Source of the DNA: Sesamum alatum
Lineage: Eukaryota > Streptophyta > Magnoliopsida > Lamiales > Pedaliaceae
Direction of reading: 5' to 3'
Length of the DNA stretch: 64,000 bases
Assembly: GCA_034509735.1 (NCBI GenBank)
Contig: JACGWO010000005.1
Location: 14,869,264-14,933,263, forward strand
Positions 19,446-31,770 of this stretch are shown one piece after another (the stretch's first letter is position 1; each line of letters opens with the position of its first letter). A program made the position numbers and the translations under genes. The notes under the pieces were generated by a model. That model saw only the letters and a program-made list of their open reading frames with translations, searched no databases and had not been told where the DNA came from.

Positions 19446-21400
19446 TGAAAGAAATCCGGTGGATCGTCCCGGGAATTGCGCGAATGCGGAAGCGCGGTAA
19501 AATAAACATATTAAAATAAAAGGCATGCTTTTAATTTAAAGAACACGCTCAAGTGGTGTGCCCTTGAGGTTCCCGGGCGTTCGGTGTATCTCATGATCAT
19601 AAAATAATTAAAGAAATCATGGAGGCCATAGAGTTGAAAAATAAAGAGGGACGAAAATCTTAAACGAGACCTACCCGTTGTCGTTTTCGTCTTCAACTGC
19701 TACTCGCGTTGTTCCCCGTTTTGCACCAAGACCTCGTTCTTGAGATCCTCCAAATCGTGACACAAGATCCACCCACGTATTCTTGTACGTCGTGCTAGCA
19801 ACGAACAAGTATTATATTGGAGAGGATAGATCAACCACGCGTATGAATTAACGGGATCGATCTTCCTTTGTTCAATTGTTCCAAGAACAAAAGAACAAGA
19901 AAATAATATTTTCTTGGTGAGAGAGAGGGAGAGGGGCAGACGAGAGAGGGGAGGAGAGAGTGTGTGTTTTGTGTGTGTTTTTCAAGAATCATCAATCTCA
20001 CAAATGTTGGAAGCTAGAGGTTTATATAAGAGGAAGAGTTTAATCCTCTTTAAACTCAAACTCTAAGTAACCTAATTTGACTAGGATTTTGACCTAGTCA
20101 AAGTCCTAGTCAAACTAGTGTTTGACCTAGTCAAACGAATCCTAGCCTTCCATCTCCCCTTTCCATCTCAACCGTTGATTCTAATTTAATGGAATATTTA
20201 AATCCTATTAAATATTCAAGAGGCTAAAAGAATAAATATAATATAATAAATAAATATTATTATTTATTCTAAGCCCATTAAATCAACCCTTTTAATAAAT
20301 CCTATTTATTAATTTAATTCCCTCTATCAAATAGAAGGAATTAATTTCTCCAAGAAAATATGGGACCCGATTAAATCTAATTTAATCATTCCTTTACTCC
20401 AATATTTAATTCCAAATTAAATACTAAGTGTGTGCGGATAGTGTGTGACTCTTTAGGTTCACCATTCAGCTAGACTTGGTCGGATTCCTAGAATCCGTCC
20501 GTTACCATGGGTGGCCATCTAGCAACGGTCCATGGCACTAGAGACTAGGTGAAATATTCGGGGATGAACATTTAGGCTCTAACGATACACTTGTCCTTCT
20601 GTCTTCGGTCTCATCACTTAGGGTCTAGGGCACGGAAAATGCAGGTACCCATTTTGGACCTAAGTGTCGGTCTGTCCTTACTAAACGCCGCAAGGGAAAC
20701 CTTTTCCCTTCTGTTCAGTCATTGTGGCCGCAGATTTCAAGGACAAGACACAGAGCATATATGAGACTCAACTGTCAACACCTTTTGACAGGAGACAGAT
20801 CCTTTCTTGGAAACTACTGTCACTTTGTGCACCCGAGCTGCACTAGACATGGCTTATGACTACTCAAGAGTATTTTGGCAATCTCTCACCATATCTAAGA
20901 TACAGACCTGACGCACAGGTAAACTCAGCAGTTCCTCAAGTCAAAGGACTTGGCCTGTACCGTTGGAACCGGGAATACACGTCATACCTTGCTGACCATA
21001 CTCAAGGTCCTCCGTAAGACGGTTCCCGCGAGTCACCTCAGTCAGCTGCTTCCTAGCATGCTAACCCACTAACACTGCTTAGACGACCTTCGTCACCCGT
21101 CGATGAAATACGACAGCAGATGCTTAGTGCAAGTCTCAAAGGGAATCCCGGTACCCATTTTCGGGATTCCTTGACTTGGAGATTTCCGGACTGATTCGGT
21201 GAGACTGATTTCATGGACCTACCTCCAAGCGTAGTCCCAGTCCCCGAAATCGTTACTCAGTCCGTGGGCTTTGTTTGCGTAGTGAACAGAAACGTAAATG
21301 CAGATAAGTGAACGTAAACAAAGTATTGCCATATGAATTTTCACTTCTTTATTCATAAATATTTTTATCAAATACCAAAGAATTGTCACCTATTCTAACA
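19446..21400 (-). repeat. 5' LTR of A3 (family A, subtype II)
   Basis: From TGAAAGAAATCCGG to CCTATTCTAACA. Compared with A6 at 40744-41485, about 45 bp near the U3 tip are missing (after AAGAATTGT at 21385). The stem of the LTR stem-loop (about 19548-19569) carries one mismatch here. A run of Cs follows at 21401, inside the C1 gag. Confidence 0.88.
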
Positions 21401-21553
21401 CCCCCCCGGTAACTTGCTCGGTGGCGGCTCGTCCAAGACGTAGCCTTGGTTCTCGAAACCGAGGACAATCCTCAGGTTTCTCAGCCAGTCCGAGTAGTTC
21501 GTTCCGTTGAATATGTTAGTCTCAAGAATCATGTTTAACGGGTTCTTAGACAT
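21401..21553 (-). pseudogene. gag N-terminus of C1, cut by A3
   Basis: From ATG at 21553-21551, it matches the start of the C2 gag (MSKNPL...ETN...WLRNLRI). It stops at 21401 where the A3 LTR begins. Sequence at the cut (CCCCCCCGGTAAC) corresponds to the PEGST coding stretch of C2 near 42250. Only about 50 codons remain, so it is non-functional. Confidence 0.8.
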
Positions 21554-23409
21554 ATCTACATTAATGAAAATGTAAAGCAGAAATTAGCAGATGATGGTAA
21601 TATTATTGTTCAAGTTGAAGACTTGGTCTTTTAGTCTTTAACCCTCCCACTATTTATACGAAAGTCCGCCACTCTCAAGCGGAGTTTCGGGAAACCATTT
21701 CCTAGTGGGCTTGGGATCCACAAGCGTAATCTCCATGCCCCGGTTTTACGATTCATATGAAGAAGACCTTGTGGGAGATATCCAATATCATTCTCATCCA
21801 ATGAGATTCCCTAGATATTTTGCCTCACCTATTCACATGGTCCCGAGGACTCCAAGCGAACCATGTTACTCAGTGTTGGGCCCGACCCATCAACCAAATC
21901 ATGCCTCAAACTGTCGCCCCCCACGACTCGTGAGACAGGGAAACAGCGAGCGCAGTCTTTTTGTTCACAACAATAGTGCAGCTTTCCCCTATTCCAAGTG
22001 TGCCACGACTCGTGAGACCACACTTGGGTAGTGGTAGCTTCCTCACCACATTGCTGTGGATGGAAGGCTCGGACAGACCAAAATACCATTTTGATCCAAG
22101 TCCGTTCTGGGCCTAATATTTAATTTGGTCCAACCAAATGAGAGTTTAAGTGTGACCGAGACCTCATCACATTATGGTGTTTTAGCATGCATAAATATCC
22201 AATATTTAAAGCGATAAATAAAAAAAAAACGCCGCATGCATAAAATATAGCATACCCCTGTTAGGATGATCACAAGCCCAACCTATGCGACCCACTGAGC
22301 CCGCAGTGAGTCTATGGTCTGTCTAGGGTGGTCCTAAATTATTACAATAATAATAAACCCATTGTCATTCCAATGGGCCTTGAAGTGCTTCTTGTTTCAT
22401 GCCTTGATGCTCCTCCTTGGGGTCTCCGACTCCAATTGCTTGTTAAAATTGAAACCTCACCAATCCTATCTACTCTCATTACAACTGAAAGTAATACATC
22501 GGTAATAAAGAAAAAACAAGCCTTAACATCATGAGGCTGAAAATACGGGAGATGATAGTCCCAAAAAACAAGAGGCACGCAGGCCCCTCCCAACAGAAAA
22601 TAAATAAACATTCATTCATACATAAGGTCTAGGGCTCTTGTGATCATCCCATGTTGATTCCATCAACTTACATATAACATAATTATTCCAAATAATCATG
22701 CAATAAAACCAATGGATATTCCAAATATCCAAGTGATGTCCAACATCACAAAAGCATAAACATATAAATAATATGCAAAATTCAAATTTTAAATTTAATG
22801 GACATTTTACACAATGCATCCAATGCATGTATTAATCCCAAATTAATTAAGCAAAATTAATCCAAGGAATAATCCAATTATTCCAAAATCAAAAATGCAA
22901 AATTAATATATTTTCAGAATATTGTGCAGAAAATACAGAAAATTAAATTTTCCGGAAAAAGTCGAAAAAACGGCACAAAACGGCCCAGCCGTTGTGCTGG
23001 CCGGCCGGCCGCGCGCACAGGGCTGCGCGCCCTGCGCTCGCGCGCGCTGGCCCTCGGCCAGCGCGGCCGGCTGTGCACAGCGTGCGCGCCTGTGCGCAGC
23101 GTCCGCGTGCAGGCGCCCGCATGCGCACGGCCACTGCCGGCCCGACCAAAATATTTTTTTTTTTTTTTGTTTTTCAAAACTGTTTCAGCACAATAACATT
23201 AATATTATTCTGAAAATAAGCATGCAATTTTAGATCCAATCTAACAAAATTAAGCATGCCAAAAGTCCATTAAATCCAAACAATTGAATCATCATATTAT
23301 TCATATATTTATGTATTCCAACATGCCAATAAAGCCGTTTAAAAGCAAGTAGATCATGCCAAACACATAGATCTATGCCCCTTACATCGAACCGGGCTCT
23401 GATACCACT
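21554..23409 (-). other. C1 leader with GC-rich block and PBS
   Basis: 1.86-kb leader. Internal TATA box TATTTATA at 21651-21658 (minus strand TATAAATA), palindromes CACGACTCGTG at 21922-21932 and 22004-22014, CCACTG hairpin at 22292 with a changed second arm, AT-rich stretches, GC-rich block 22981-23142 followed by a run of Ts (about 23154-23175), and PBS ACCGGGCTCTGATACCA at 23391-23407, two bases from the LTR. It matches the C2 leader, which is split at 31770/41486 by A6. Confidence 0.78.
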
Positions 23410-25624
23410 TGAAGGACAAGCGGATCCGCCCGGGAGCGCGAGCGGAAGCGAGAAAAGCGAGAAATTGTGCGTAAATTTAAATCAAATTCAAAATACGCAA
23501 ATCCCAAGGGGTGTACCCTTGGGTGCTCAACCGGGCGTTCCATGTAGGATGTGTAATTATTAAAACATATATTTAATCACATAGGGCATAGATATACAAA
23601 TGAAATCAATCAAAGCGTAATAAACCGTTACCTTTGATTGTTTAGCGTATGCTCCCGGCTACTAGCGTTGTTCCTTCTCCGGAATGCTCACGAAATCCAA
23701 ACGTATGGATTCTCCAAAGCTGATCCACACCACACCGGAAGAAACACACGTTCTTCTTTCTAGAAAAGAACGGGTTTAGGAAGGAATCGGTTTAAGAGAA
23801 GAACACTATGAATTAGTGTTCTCTTAAACTTACTTTGTTCTTCTTCTTGATTCAAAATCAAGTGAAGAACACAAGTGTAAGAGAGGGAGGGAGCACGAAA
23901 TATTGAGAGAGAGGAGAGGATTTTTGTCTTCTCTTTTTCCTAGAAAAAGATGAATAATGAATCACTTATGCTAGGTGTTGTATATTCTAATATATATACA
24001 TAATTAATGTGATTATTGGAATGTGTCTAGGTTCATCCAAGGATATCTAGATTCATTCCAATCAATCACCATCAATTCTTCAATCAAGCCTTCCAAAATT
24101 TATGGTATGATCAAATCATACCAAAAGGGAAGAGCTTGATTGGAGTTGATTTGTCTCTTTCCAAAAGAGACAAGTCAACATACCACCTAGCATGAAACAT
24201 GGCTGATTTTGCTTCCTCCAAGGGAGCATGTCGGCCATATTTATTTAAGGGAAGAAGTCCAACTTATTCCTATTCCAAATTAGGAATTATTTCTCCTCTC
24301 CGGTATAATTTAACGGATCGGGTTTTATCGTAATCCAATTACGACGAACCCAATATTAAATCCAATTTAATGTCCACTTAAATTATTCCCGTTGATCTTT
24401 CAATCCAATTAAAAGATCCAACGTCTCAACTTTCCATATTTAATCGAAAATCTAATTTACCGATTAAATGAAAGCCCGATACAATATCGACCCGTCCATC
24501 CAATGGACTTTCCCTTAAGTAATCCAATTACTTATTTTATCCTTCGAGATTGACTCCATCTCAACCTCCTCGGTGATTTGTGTGTGACCCTTTAGGTTCA
24601 CCCTCAGCTAGACTTGGGCCCGTGTCTCACAAGGGCCCGTTACCATGGGTGGCTGTCTAGCAACGGTCCATGGCACTAGAGACTAGGTGAATTGGCGTGA
24701 ATATTTAGGCGCCGATTCCGTACGGGTACGATCCTTCCGTCTACCGTCTCCCGGCCTTAGTCTAGGGTATGGAATCGGGCATCGGTTCCCATCCTTGACT
24801 AGGCATCTATGCTTAATACTCGAGACCACGTATGCTTCATTGCATCGACACAGGAAACCATTCCCTGTTCGACCAACCACTGTGGCCACAGCTTCAAACA
24901 GCATGAACGTGTCTCCGAGTGCATAGGAGATACCTCTGTCACATACTGACAGGGGACGGATCCTCTTCTTGGAATCCACCGTCCTCGCTACACATTCTGA
25001 CTGCACCGGATAAGGCTTATGATAATCATCTTACAGAATGATTACCTCTCGCCAGATCCAAGATACAGCCGTCCTGTGCACGCGACTGCCATGATCCCTC
25101 AAGTCTGAGGATTACTCCCGTACTATCGGAACCGGGAAAAACCAATCATACCGACCAAGCCTCCAAGGCTTCCATATGATGATCCCGCCGCGAGTCAGTC
25201 CAGTCGGCTCGACCCCAGTCGACCAACCCATCAAGATCGTGTAGGCGTCCCACGCCTGTCGCCGATGAAACACGGCACTCATCCAATGAACACGACTCTT
25301 GACGCAAGTCTCAATAGGACTCTCGATGCCTGTCTCGAGGTCCTCGACTTGGAACGTTTCAGACCCAACTCTTAATCAGTTGGTTTCATGACCACCATCC
25401 AATGCGTGGCCCAACTACACGAGTTGTTATCCATGGTCTGTGGGCTTTGTTGCGATATAAGTTAAACACCGTTTTAACAAATGTAAGATGAGCGCAACAA
25501 AGAAGGTACCATTGGTGACGAATACTCATCTTATTCATCACATAATAATATTACATTCACATCAAGTTGTCGGATAGGTTACAAATTGCCAAACCTATTG
25601 GCTTTCTGGTCACCTATTCCAACA
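23410..25624 (-). repeat. 5' LTR of C1; left arm of the large inverted repeat
   Basis: 2215 bp from TGAAGGACAAGCGG to CACCTATTCCAACA. LTR stem-loop at 23503-23523: CCCAAGGG, loop GTGTA, CCCTTGGG. It matches the inverted C2 5' LTR and also the C2 3' LTR. At several sites it agrees with the C2 3' LTR where the C2 5' LTR differs (for example the CAGGAAACC stretch near 24860). Confidence 0.9.
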
Positions 25625-25803
25625 ATGAGGCCGCAGAACCCTCACTTAGACGATTCAGGATTAACAGCCGAAGGGCTGGCCAACCTCGAGCAGTCCAACA
25701 TGCTAGGCATGAAGGACGGCCTCAGGAACAGCCAGTCCCGGTTCCTGAACCGCCGGCTTGGATACAGTCAGCGCCCACAGTCACCACTGATGTTCCCGTT
25801 CTC
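25625..25803 (+). pseudogene. family A pol fragment (integrase-RT linker), plus copy
   Basis: It encodes part of the linker between integrase and RT (EAAEPSLRRFRI ... QHARHEG ... TVTTDVPV), matching A2 near 36905-37085. Bases 25625-25792 are repeated exactly, inverted, at 26007-26174. It starts at the C1 LTR tip and ends abruptly in a family A LTR fragment. It is the remnant of the element into which family C first inserted. Confidence 0.8.
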
Positions 25804-25805
25804 TT

Positions 25806-25979
25806 TGATATTTGCACTAAGCATCTGCTGTCGTATTTCATCGACGGGTGATGAAGGTCGTCTAAGCAGTGTTAGTGGGTCAGCATGCTAGGAAGCAGCT
25901 GACTGAGGTGACTCGCTAGAACCGTCTTACGGAGGACCTTGAGTATGGTCAGCAAGGTATGACGTGTATTCCCGGTTCC
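25806..25979 (+). repeat. internal fragment of a family A LTR
   Basis: About 174 bp from TTTGATATTTGCACTAAGC to TTCCCGGTTCC, matching A1 LTR positions about 345-515 in the plus orientation, without either LTR end. It forms most of the spacer at the centre of the inverted repeat. Confidence 0.8.
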
Positions 25980-25982
25980 TTC

Positions 25983-26008
25983 TTTGGCAATTTGTAACCT
26001 ATCCGACA
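25983..26008 (+). repeat. 25-bp scrap of family C LTR
   Basis: TTTGGCAATTTGTAACCTAT followed by CCGACA matches the family C LTR just inside its 5' end (about 45650-45675). It links the A LTR fragment to the inverted pol fragment, sharing CA at the joint. A scrap this short between two other fragments suggests template switching during break repair. Confidence 0.7.
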
Positions 26009-26174
26009 TCAGTGGTGACTGTGGGCGCTGACTGTATCCAAGCCGGCGGTTCAGGAACCGGGACTGGCTGTTCCTGAGGCCGTCCTTCATGCCTAGCATG
26101 TTGGACTGCTCGAGGTTGGCCAGCCCTTCGGCTGTTAATCCTGAATCGTCTAAGTGAGGGTTCTGCGGCCTCAT
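26007..26174 (-). pseudogene. family A pol fragment, minus copy
   Basis: An exact inverted copy of 25625-25792, 168 bp by eye without a difference. On the minus strand it encodes the same integrase-RT linker. It directly abuts the C2 5' LTR at 26175. Orientation agrees with A4 (minus), so it may be the 3' side of the A4 polyprotein into which family C inserted. Confidence 0.8.
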
Positions 26175-29100
26175 TGTTGGAATAGGTGACCAGAAAGCCA
26201 ATAGGTTTGGCAATTTGTAACCTATCCAACAACTTGATGTGAATGTAATATTATTATGTGATGAATAAGATGAGTGTTCGTCACCAATGGTACCTTCTTT
26301 GTTGCGCTCATCTTACATTTGTTAAAATGGTGTTTAACTTATATCGCAACAAAGCCCACAGACCATGGATAACAACTCGTGCAGTTGGGCCACGCATTGG
26401 ATGGTGGTCATGAAACCAACTGATTAAGAGTTGGGTCTGAAACGTTCCAAGTCGAGGACCTCGAGACAGGGCATCGAGAGTCCTATTGAGACTTGCGTCA
26501 AGAGTCGTGTTCATTGGATGAGTGTCGTGTTTCATCGGCGACAGGCGTGGGATGCCTACACGATCTTGATTGGTTGGTCGACTGGGATCGAGCCGACTGG
26601 ACTGACTCGCGGGGATCATCATATGGAAGCCTTGGAGGCTTGGTCGGTATGATTGGTTTTCCCCGGTTCCGATAGTACGGGAGTAATCCTCAGACTTGAG
26701 GGATCATGGCAGTCGCGTGCACAGGACGGCTGTATCTTGGATCTGGCGAGAGGTAAATCATTCTGTAAGATGATTATCATAAGCCTTGTCCAGTGCAGTC
26801 GGAATGTGTAGCGAGGACGGTGGATTCCAAGAAGAGGATCCGTCCCCTGTCAGTATGTGACAGAGGTATCTCCTATGCACTCGGAGACACGTTCATGCTG
26901 TTTAAAGCTGTGGCCACAGTGGTTGGTCGAACAAGGAATGGTTAAATGTGTCGACGCAATGAAGCATACGTGGTCTCGAGTATTAAGCATAGATGCCTAG
27001 TCAAGGATGGGAACCGACGCCCAATTCCATACCCTAGACTAAGGCCGGGAGACGGTAGACGGAAGGATCATACCCGTACGGAATCGGCGCCTAAATGTTC
27101 ACGCCAATTCACCTAGTCTCTAGTGCCATGGACCGTTGCTAGACGGCCACCCATGGCAACGGGCCCTTGTGGGACACGGGCCCAAGTCTAGCTGAGGGTG
27201 AACCTAAAGGGTCACACACAAATCACCGAGGAGGTTGAGAGATCGACTTGGAGTCAATCTCGAAGGATAAAATAAGTAATTGGATTGCTTAAGGGAAAGT
27301 CCATTCGATGGACGGGCCGATATTGCATCGGGCTTTCATTTAATCGGTAAATTGGATTTTCGATTACATATGGAAAGTTGAGATGTTGAGACGTTAGATC
27401 TTTTAATTGGATTAAAAGATCAACGGGAATAATTTAAGTGGACATTAAATTGGATTTAATATTGGGTTCGTCGTAATTGGATTACGATGAAACCCGGTCC
27501 GTTAAATTATACCCGAGAGGAGAAATAATTCCTAATTTGGAATAGGAAGAAGTTGGACTTCTTCCCTTAATTAAATATGGCCGACATGCTCCCTTGGAGG
27601 AAGTAAAATCAGCCATGTTTCATGCTAGGTGGTATGTTGACTTGTCTCTTTTGGAAAGAGACAAATCAACTCAAATCAAGCTCTTCCCTTTTGGTATGAT
27701 TTGATCATACCATAAATTTTGGTAGGCTTGATTGAAGAATTGATTGTTAGAATAGGTGACCAGAAAGTCAATGGTATTGGCTGTTTTAAGAACCATTCGT
27801 CAATCTATGAACAAGTAATATTATGTTAATGAATGTAGTAAGGATTCATAGGCATGAGTTTGTTGTACTTACTGCTTGCATCGTTACGATGTCACAACAA
27901 ACGCCCACAGACTGAAATAACATTTCGGGAAATCGGAACTACGCTTGGAGGTAGGTTCATGAAATCAGTTTCGCCGAATCAGTCTGAAATACTTCAAGTC
28001 AAAGGAATCTCGAGATAGGGCATCGAGAATCCAATTGAGACTTGCACTAAGCATCTGCTGTCGTGTTTCATCGACGGGTGACGAGGATCGTCTAAGCAGT
28101 GTTAGTGGGTCGGCCTGCTGGGGAGCAGTCGACTGAGGTGACTCGTGGGAATCGTCATATAGAAGCTACTTGGGCTTGGTCGGTATGACTCGTATTCCCG
28201 GTTCCGATAGTACGGGATTAGTCCTCGGACTTGAGGATCACGGCAGTCCCCTACATACTAAGGCTGTATCTTGGATCTGGTGAAATTTGATCGATTATAT
28301 CACATGGTCATCATAAGCCTCGTCCAGTGCAGTCGGAGTATGTAAGAACGGTGAATTCCAAGATAGGATCTGTCCCCTGTCAAAGGATATGACAGCAAGA
28401 TCTCCTATGCGCTCGGAGATGGTTTGGACTCACAAAGTCTATGGCCATAGCACTTGATGTAGTGGGAAAGGATTTCCTACATCGAGTTAAACCTATCTCG
28501 AGCATTATGCATAGTTGCCTAGTCAAGAATGGGAACCGACCCCTAGACTAAAGGCCGGGAGACAGGCAACAATAGGATCGTACCCATACGTATTGAGCGT
28601 CGGTAGGACCGCACCTGCGTATAACTCGGAGCCTAAATGTTCACACCATAAATTCACTTAGTCTCTAGTGCCATGGACCGTTGCTAGATGGCCACCCATG
28701 GTAACGGACTACTTTGGTTATGAAATAACAAAAAGTAGGTCCAAGTCTAGCTGAAAGGTGAACCTAAAGAGTCACACCCGCTACACCAAATGAAAGGGAA
28801 TTAATTTGGAATTAATTCCGGGAGAAGGTTTAATTTAATGGAATTAAATTATACTTCTTGGAGATTCAAGCCTCGATGGATTATTTGGAATAATCGGGCT
28901 TGAGTTCATAAATTAGATTTATGAATTTTATAAAGCATGGACTTTCCTTTTAATTAGATTAAAAGGGTGAATTAATTAATTAGTGGGCTTTGGTATATTT
29001 AAATAGGATTTAATATAAAGTCCATGAGACTATTTAATTTAGAATTAAATAAGTCCTTTCCATTAATTAATTAATGGGCTTAGTATATTAAATATGATTT

Positions 29101-30560
29101 ATTATAAAGTCCATGGGAATATTTAATTTAGAATTAAATAGGCTCATTCCATAAAGCCCATCAAAATGGATGGACAAGATTTGATCTAGAGAATGATGAG
29201 ATGAAGGGCCATGATTAATTTGACTTAATCAAAGCCTAATTTGACTAGGATTTGACTAGGTCAAAATCCTAGTCAAAGTGTGTCTCTTTGGAAGAGTTTG
29301 AGAAGGAATAGGAATTCCATCTTCTATAAATACTTAAAAAACACACACTCACACCTAGTATTCTCTACAACTCTCATCTCTCATCTCTCTCTCAAATTCG
29401 TCCATCCCCTTCTTTTTCTCCAAGAATTCTACTTTGTTCTTCTTGATTTTATTCAAGTTAAGAACATAAGAGATATTGATTGCGTTAATTCATAGCGTGT
29501 ATCGATGTCTCTTCTCCCCAAAATAATTTCTTGCTAGCACAAGGGTTGTTAGCTTTCCGGTGGAGCGAGTGAGATGATTTAGAGGGTCTCTTCTTTGAGA
29601 TCTTGGTGCAAAACGGGGAACAATGCGTGTAGCCGAAACGAAGACAAAACTACAACCGGGTAGGTTCTTTAATTTCGTTTTTTTCGATTTCAATTCTATG
29701 GCCTCCATGTTGTGTTTTATTGAACATGAGATACACCGAACGCCCGGGAGAATCAAGGGCACACCCCTTGATTCGTTTATGTATATTATGCATAGTTTAA
29801 ATTCCATTTAATTATGCTTTGTAATTTTTATTACGCACTATTTCGCGCTTCCGCTATTCGCGTTAATCTCCCGGGCCGATCCACATATTTCTTTCATTGA
29901 TGGTGATTGATTGGAATGAAATCTAGACATCCTTGGATGAACCTAGACACATTCCAATAATCACATTAATTATGTATATATATTAGAATATACAACACCT
30001 AGCATAAATGATTCATTATTCATCTTTTTCTAGGAAAAAGAGAAGACAAAAATCCTCTCCTCTCTCTCAAATTTCGTGCTCCCTCCCTCTCTTACACTTG
30101 TGTTCTTCACTTGATTTTGAATCAAGAAGAAAGAACAAAGTAGGTTTAAGAGAACACTAATTCATAGTGTTTTTCTCTTAAACCGATTCCTTCTAAACCC
30201 GTTCTTTTCTAGCAATAAAAACGTAAGTTTCTTCCGGTGTGGTGTGGATCACCTTTGGAGAATCCATACGTTTGGATTTCGTGAGCATTCTGGAGAAGGA
30301 ACAACGCTAGTAGCCGGAGCATACGCTAAACAATCAAAGCTAACGGTTTATTACGCTTTGATTGATTTCATTTGTATATCTATGCCCTATGTGTTTAAAT
30401 ATATGTTTTAATATTTACACATCCTACATCGAACGCCCGGTTGAGCACCCAAGGGTACACCCCTTGGGATTCGCGTATTTTGAATTTGATTTAAATTTAC
30501 GCACTTTCCTCGCTTTTCTCGCTTCCGCTCGCGCTCCCGGGCGGATCCGCTTGTCCTTCA
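26175..30560 (+). repeat. 5' LTR of C2, split by solo LTR B3
   Basis: From TGTTGGAATAGGTGACC to CTTGTCCTTCA. Parts are 26175-27744 and 29902-30560, about 2.23 kb without B3 and its target-site copy. The part 26175 onward is the right arm of the inverted repeat with C1. Shared U3 block at about 27109-27165. It differs from the 3' LTR at scattered sites, some private to this copy (for example AATGGTTAAATG at 26937). Confidence 0.9.
27745..29896 (+). mobile_element. solo LTR of family B (B3)
   Basis: A complete 2152-bp B LTR from TGTTAGAATAGGTGACCAG to TTTCTTTCA, flanked by the perfect 5-bp duplication TTGAT (27740-27744 and 29897-29901), inside the C2 5' LTR. No internal sequence remains, so it arose by LTR-LTR recombination after insertion. 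TTGAC array at about 29229-29276, TATAAATA at 29325-29332, LTR stem-loop GAATCAAGGG / CCCTTGATTC at 29750-29774. Confidence 0.93.
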
Positions 30561-31770
30561 AGTGGTATCAAAGCCCGGTTCGATGTAAGGGGCATAGATC
30601 TATGTGTTTGGCATGATCTACTTGCTTTTAAATGGCTTTATTGGCATGTTAGATTACATAAATATATGAATAATATGATGATTCAATTGTTTGGATTTAA
30701 TGGACTTTTGGCATGCTTAATTTTGTTAGATTGGATCTAAAATTGCATGCTTATTTTCAGAATAATATTACTGTTATTGTGCTGAAACAGTTTTTTAAAA
30801 AAAAAAAAAAAAAATTTGGTCGGGCCGGCAGTGGCCGCGCGCAGGCGGGCGCCTGCGCGCGCGCGCCATGCGCGCGGACGCTGCGCACAGGCGCGCGCGC
30901 GTGCTGTGCGCAGCGGCCGTTGCTGGCCAAGGGCCAGCGCGTGCGCGCGCTGCCCTGTGCACGCGGCCGGCCGGCCAGCACAACGGCTGGGCCGTTTTGT
31001 GCCGTTTTTTCGACTTTTTCCGGAAAATTTGGTTTCTGTATTTTCTGCACGATATTCTGAAAATATGTTAATTGCATTTTTGATTTCGGATAATTGGATT
31101 ATTCCTTGAATTAAATTTGCTTAATTAATTTGGATTAATACATGCATTGGATGCATTGTGTAAAATGTCCATTAAATTTGAAATTTAAATTTTGCATATT
31201 ATTTACTTTTTGTGATGTTGGACATCACTTGGATATTTGGAATATCCATTGGTTTTATTGCATGATTATTTGGAATAATTATGTTATATGTGAGTTGATG
31301 GAATCAACATAGGATGATCACAAAGCCCTAGACCTTGTGTATGGATGAATGAATGTTTTATTTATTTTCTGTTGGGTGGGGCCTGCGTGCCTCTTGTTTT
31401 TGGGACTATCATCTCCCATATTTTCAGCCTCATGATGTTAAGGCTTGTTTTCTTTATTACCGATGTATTACTTTCAGTTGTAATGAGAGTAGATAGGATT
31501 GGTGAGGTTTCAATTTTAACAAGCAATTGGAGTCGGAGACCCCAAGGAGGAGCATCAAGGCGTGAAACAAGAGCACTACAAGGCCCATTGGAATGACACT
31601 GGGTATATTACTATTGTAATAATTTAGGACCACCCTAGACAGACCATAGACTCACGGCGGGCTCAGTGGGTCGCATAGGTTGGGCTATGTTATGTTTTAT
31701 GCATGCGGCGTTTTTTATTTATCGCTTTAAATATTGGATATTTATGCATGCTAAAACACCATAATGTGAT
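30561..31770 (+). other. C2 leader, part 1, with PBS and GC-rich block
   Basis: TGGTATCAAAGC at 30563-30574 is the PBS with one change from TGGTATCAGAGC. AT-rich sequence and a run of As follow (about 30793-30814), then a GC-rich block (30820-30995) in which GCGCAGGCG pairs with CGCCTGCGC around 30839-30858, then AT-rich leader. The CCACTG-type hairpin lies near 31650. It ends with GTGAT (31766-31770), the left target-site copy of A6. Confidence 0.78.

Larger units (their letters stand above)
2026..21400 (-). mobile_element. Ty1/copia element A3, interrupted by B1
   Basis: Minus-strand family A element. From right to left: 5' LTR (19446-21400), PBS and start of leader (19220-19445), insertion B1, leader with a tandemly duplicated segment (4823-7623), and a broken gag-pol (2026-4822) cut in RT by A1. 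The 3' part and 3' LTR must lie left of the window. At 21400/21401 it abuts the start of a family C gag, so A3 inserted into C1. The parts on either side of B1 join in the right order and orientation for one element, but assignment to a single element is inferred. Confidence 0.75.
21401..25624 (-). mobile_element. Ty1/copia element C1, 5' part
   Basis: Minus-strand family C element: 5' LTR 23410-25624, PBS, leader 21554-23409, and the first 50 or so codons of gag, where A3 inserted. The rest lies left of the window. The LTR tip at 25624 is flanked by ATGAGGCCGCAGAACC, exactly the same LTR/flank joint as in C2 (26174/26175) but inverted. C1 and C2 therefore descend from one insertion and were copied as an inverted duplication. 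Confidence 0.85.

Noticed and set aside
23154..23175. T run and the A run at about 30793-30814, possible SINE or processed-pseudogene tail
   Set aside because: Both are at the same place in the C leader next to the GC-rich block, on copies of one element; no target-site duplication or SINE body is present.
25567..26232. Possible small new gene with repeated similar frames on both strands
   Set aside because: The two frames are the two arms of the inverted repeat and encode LTR plus a scrap of integrase-RT linker.
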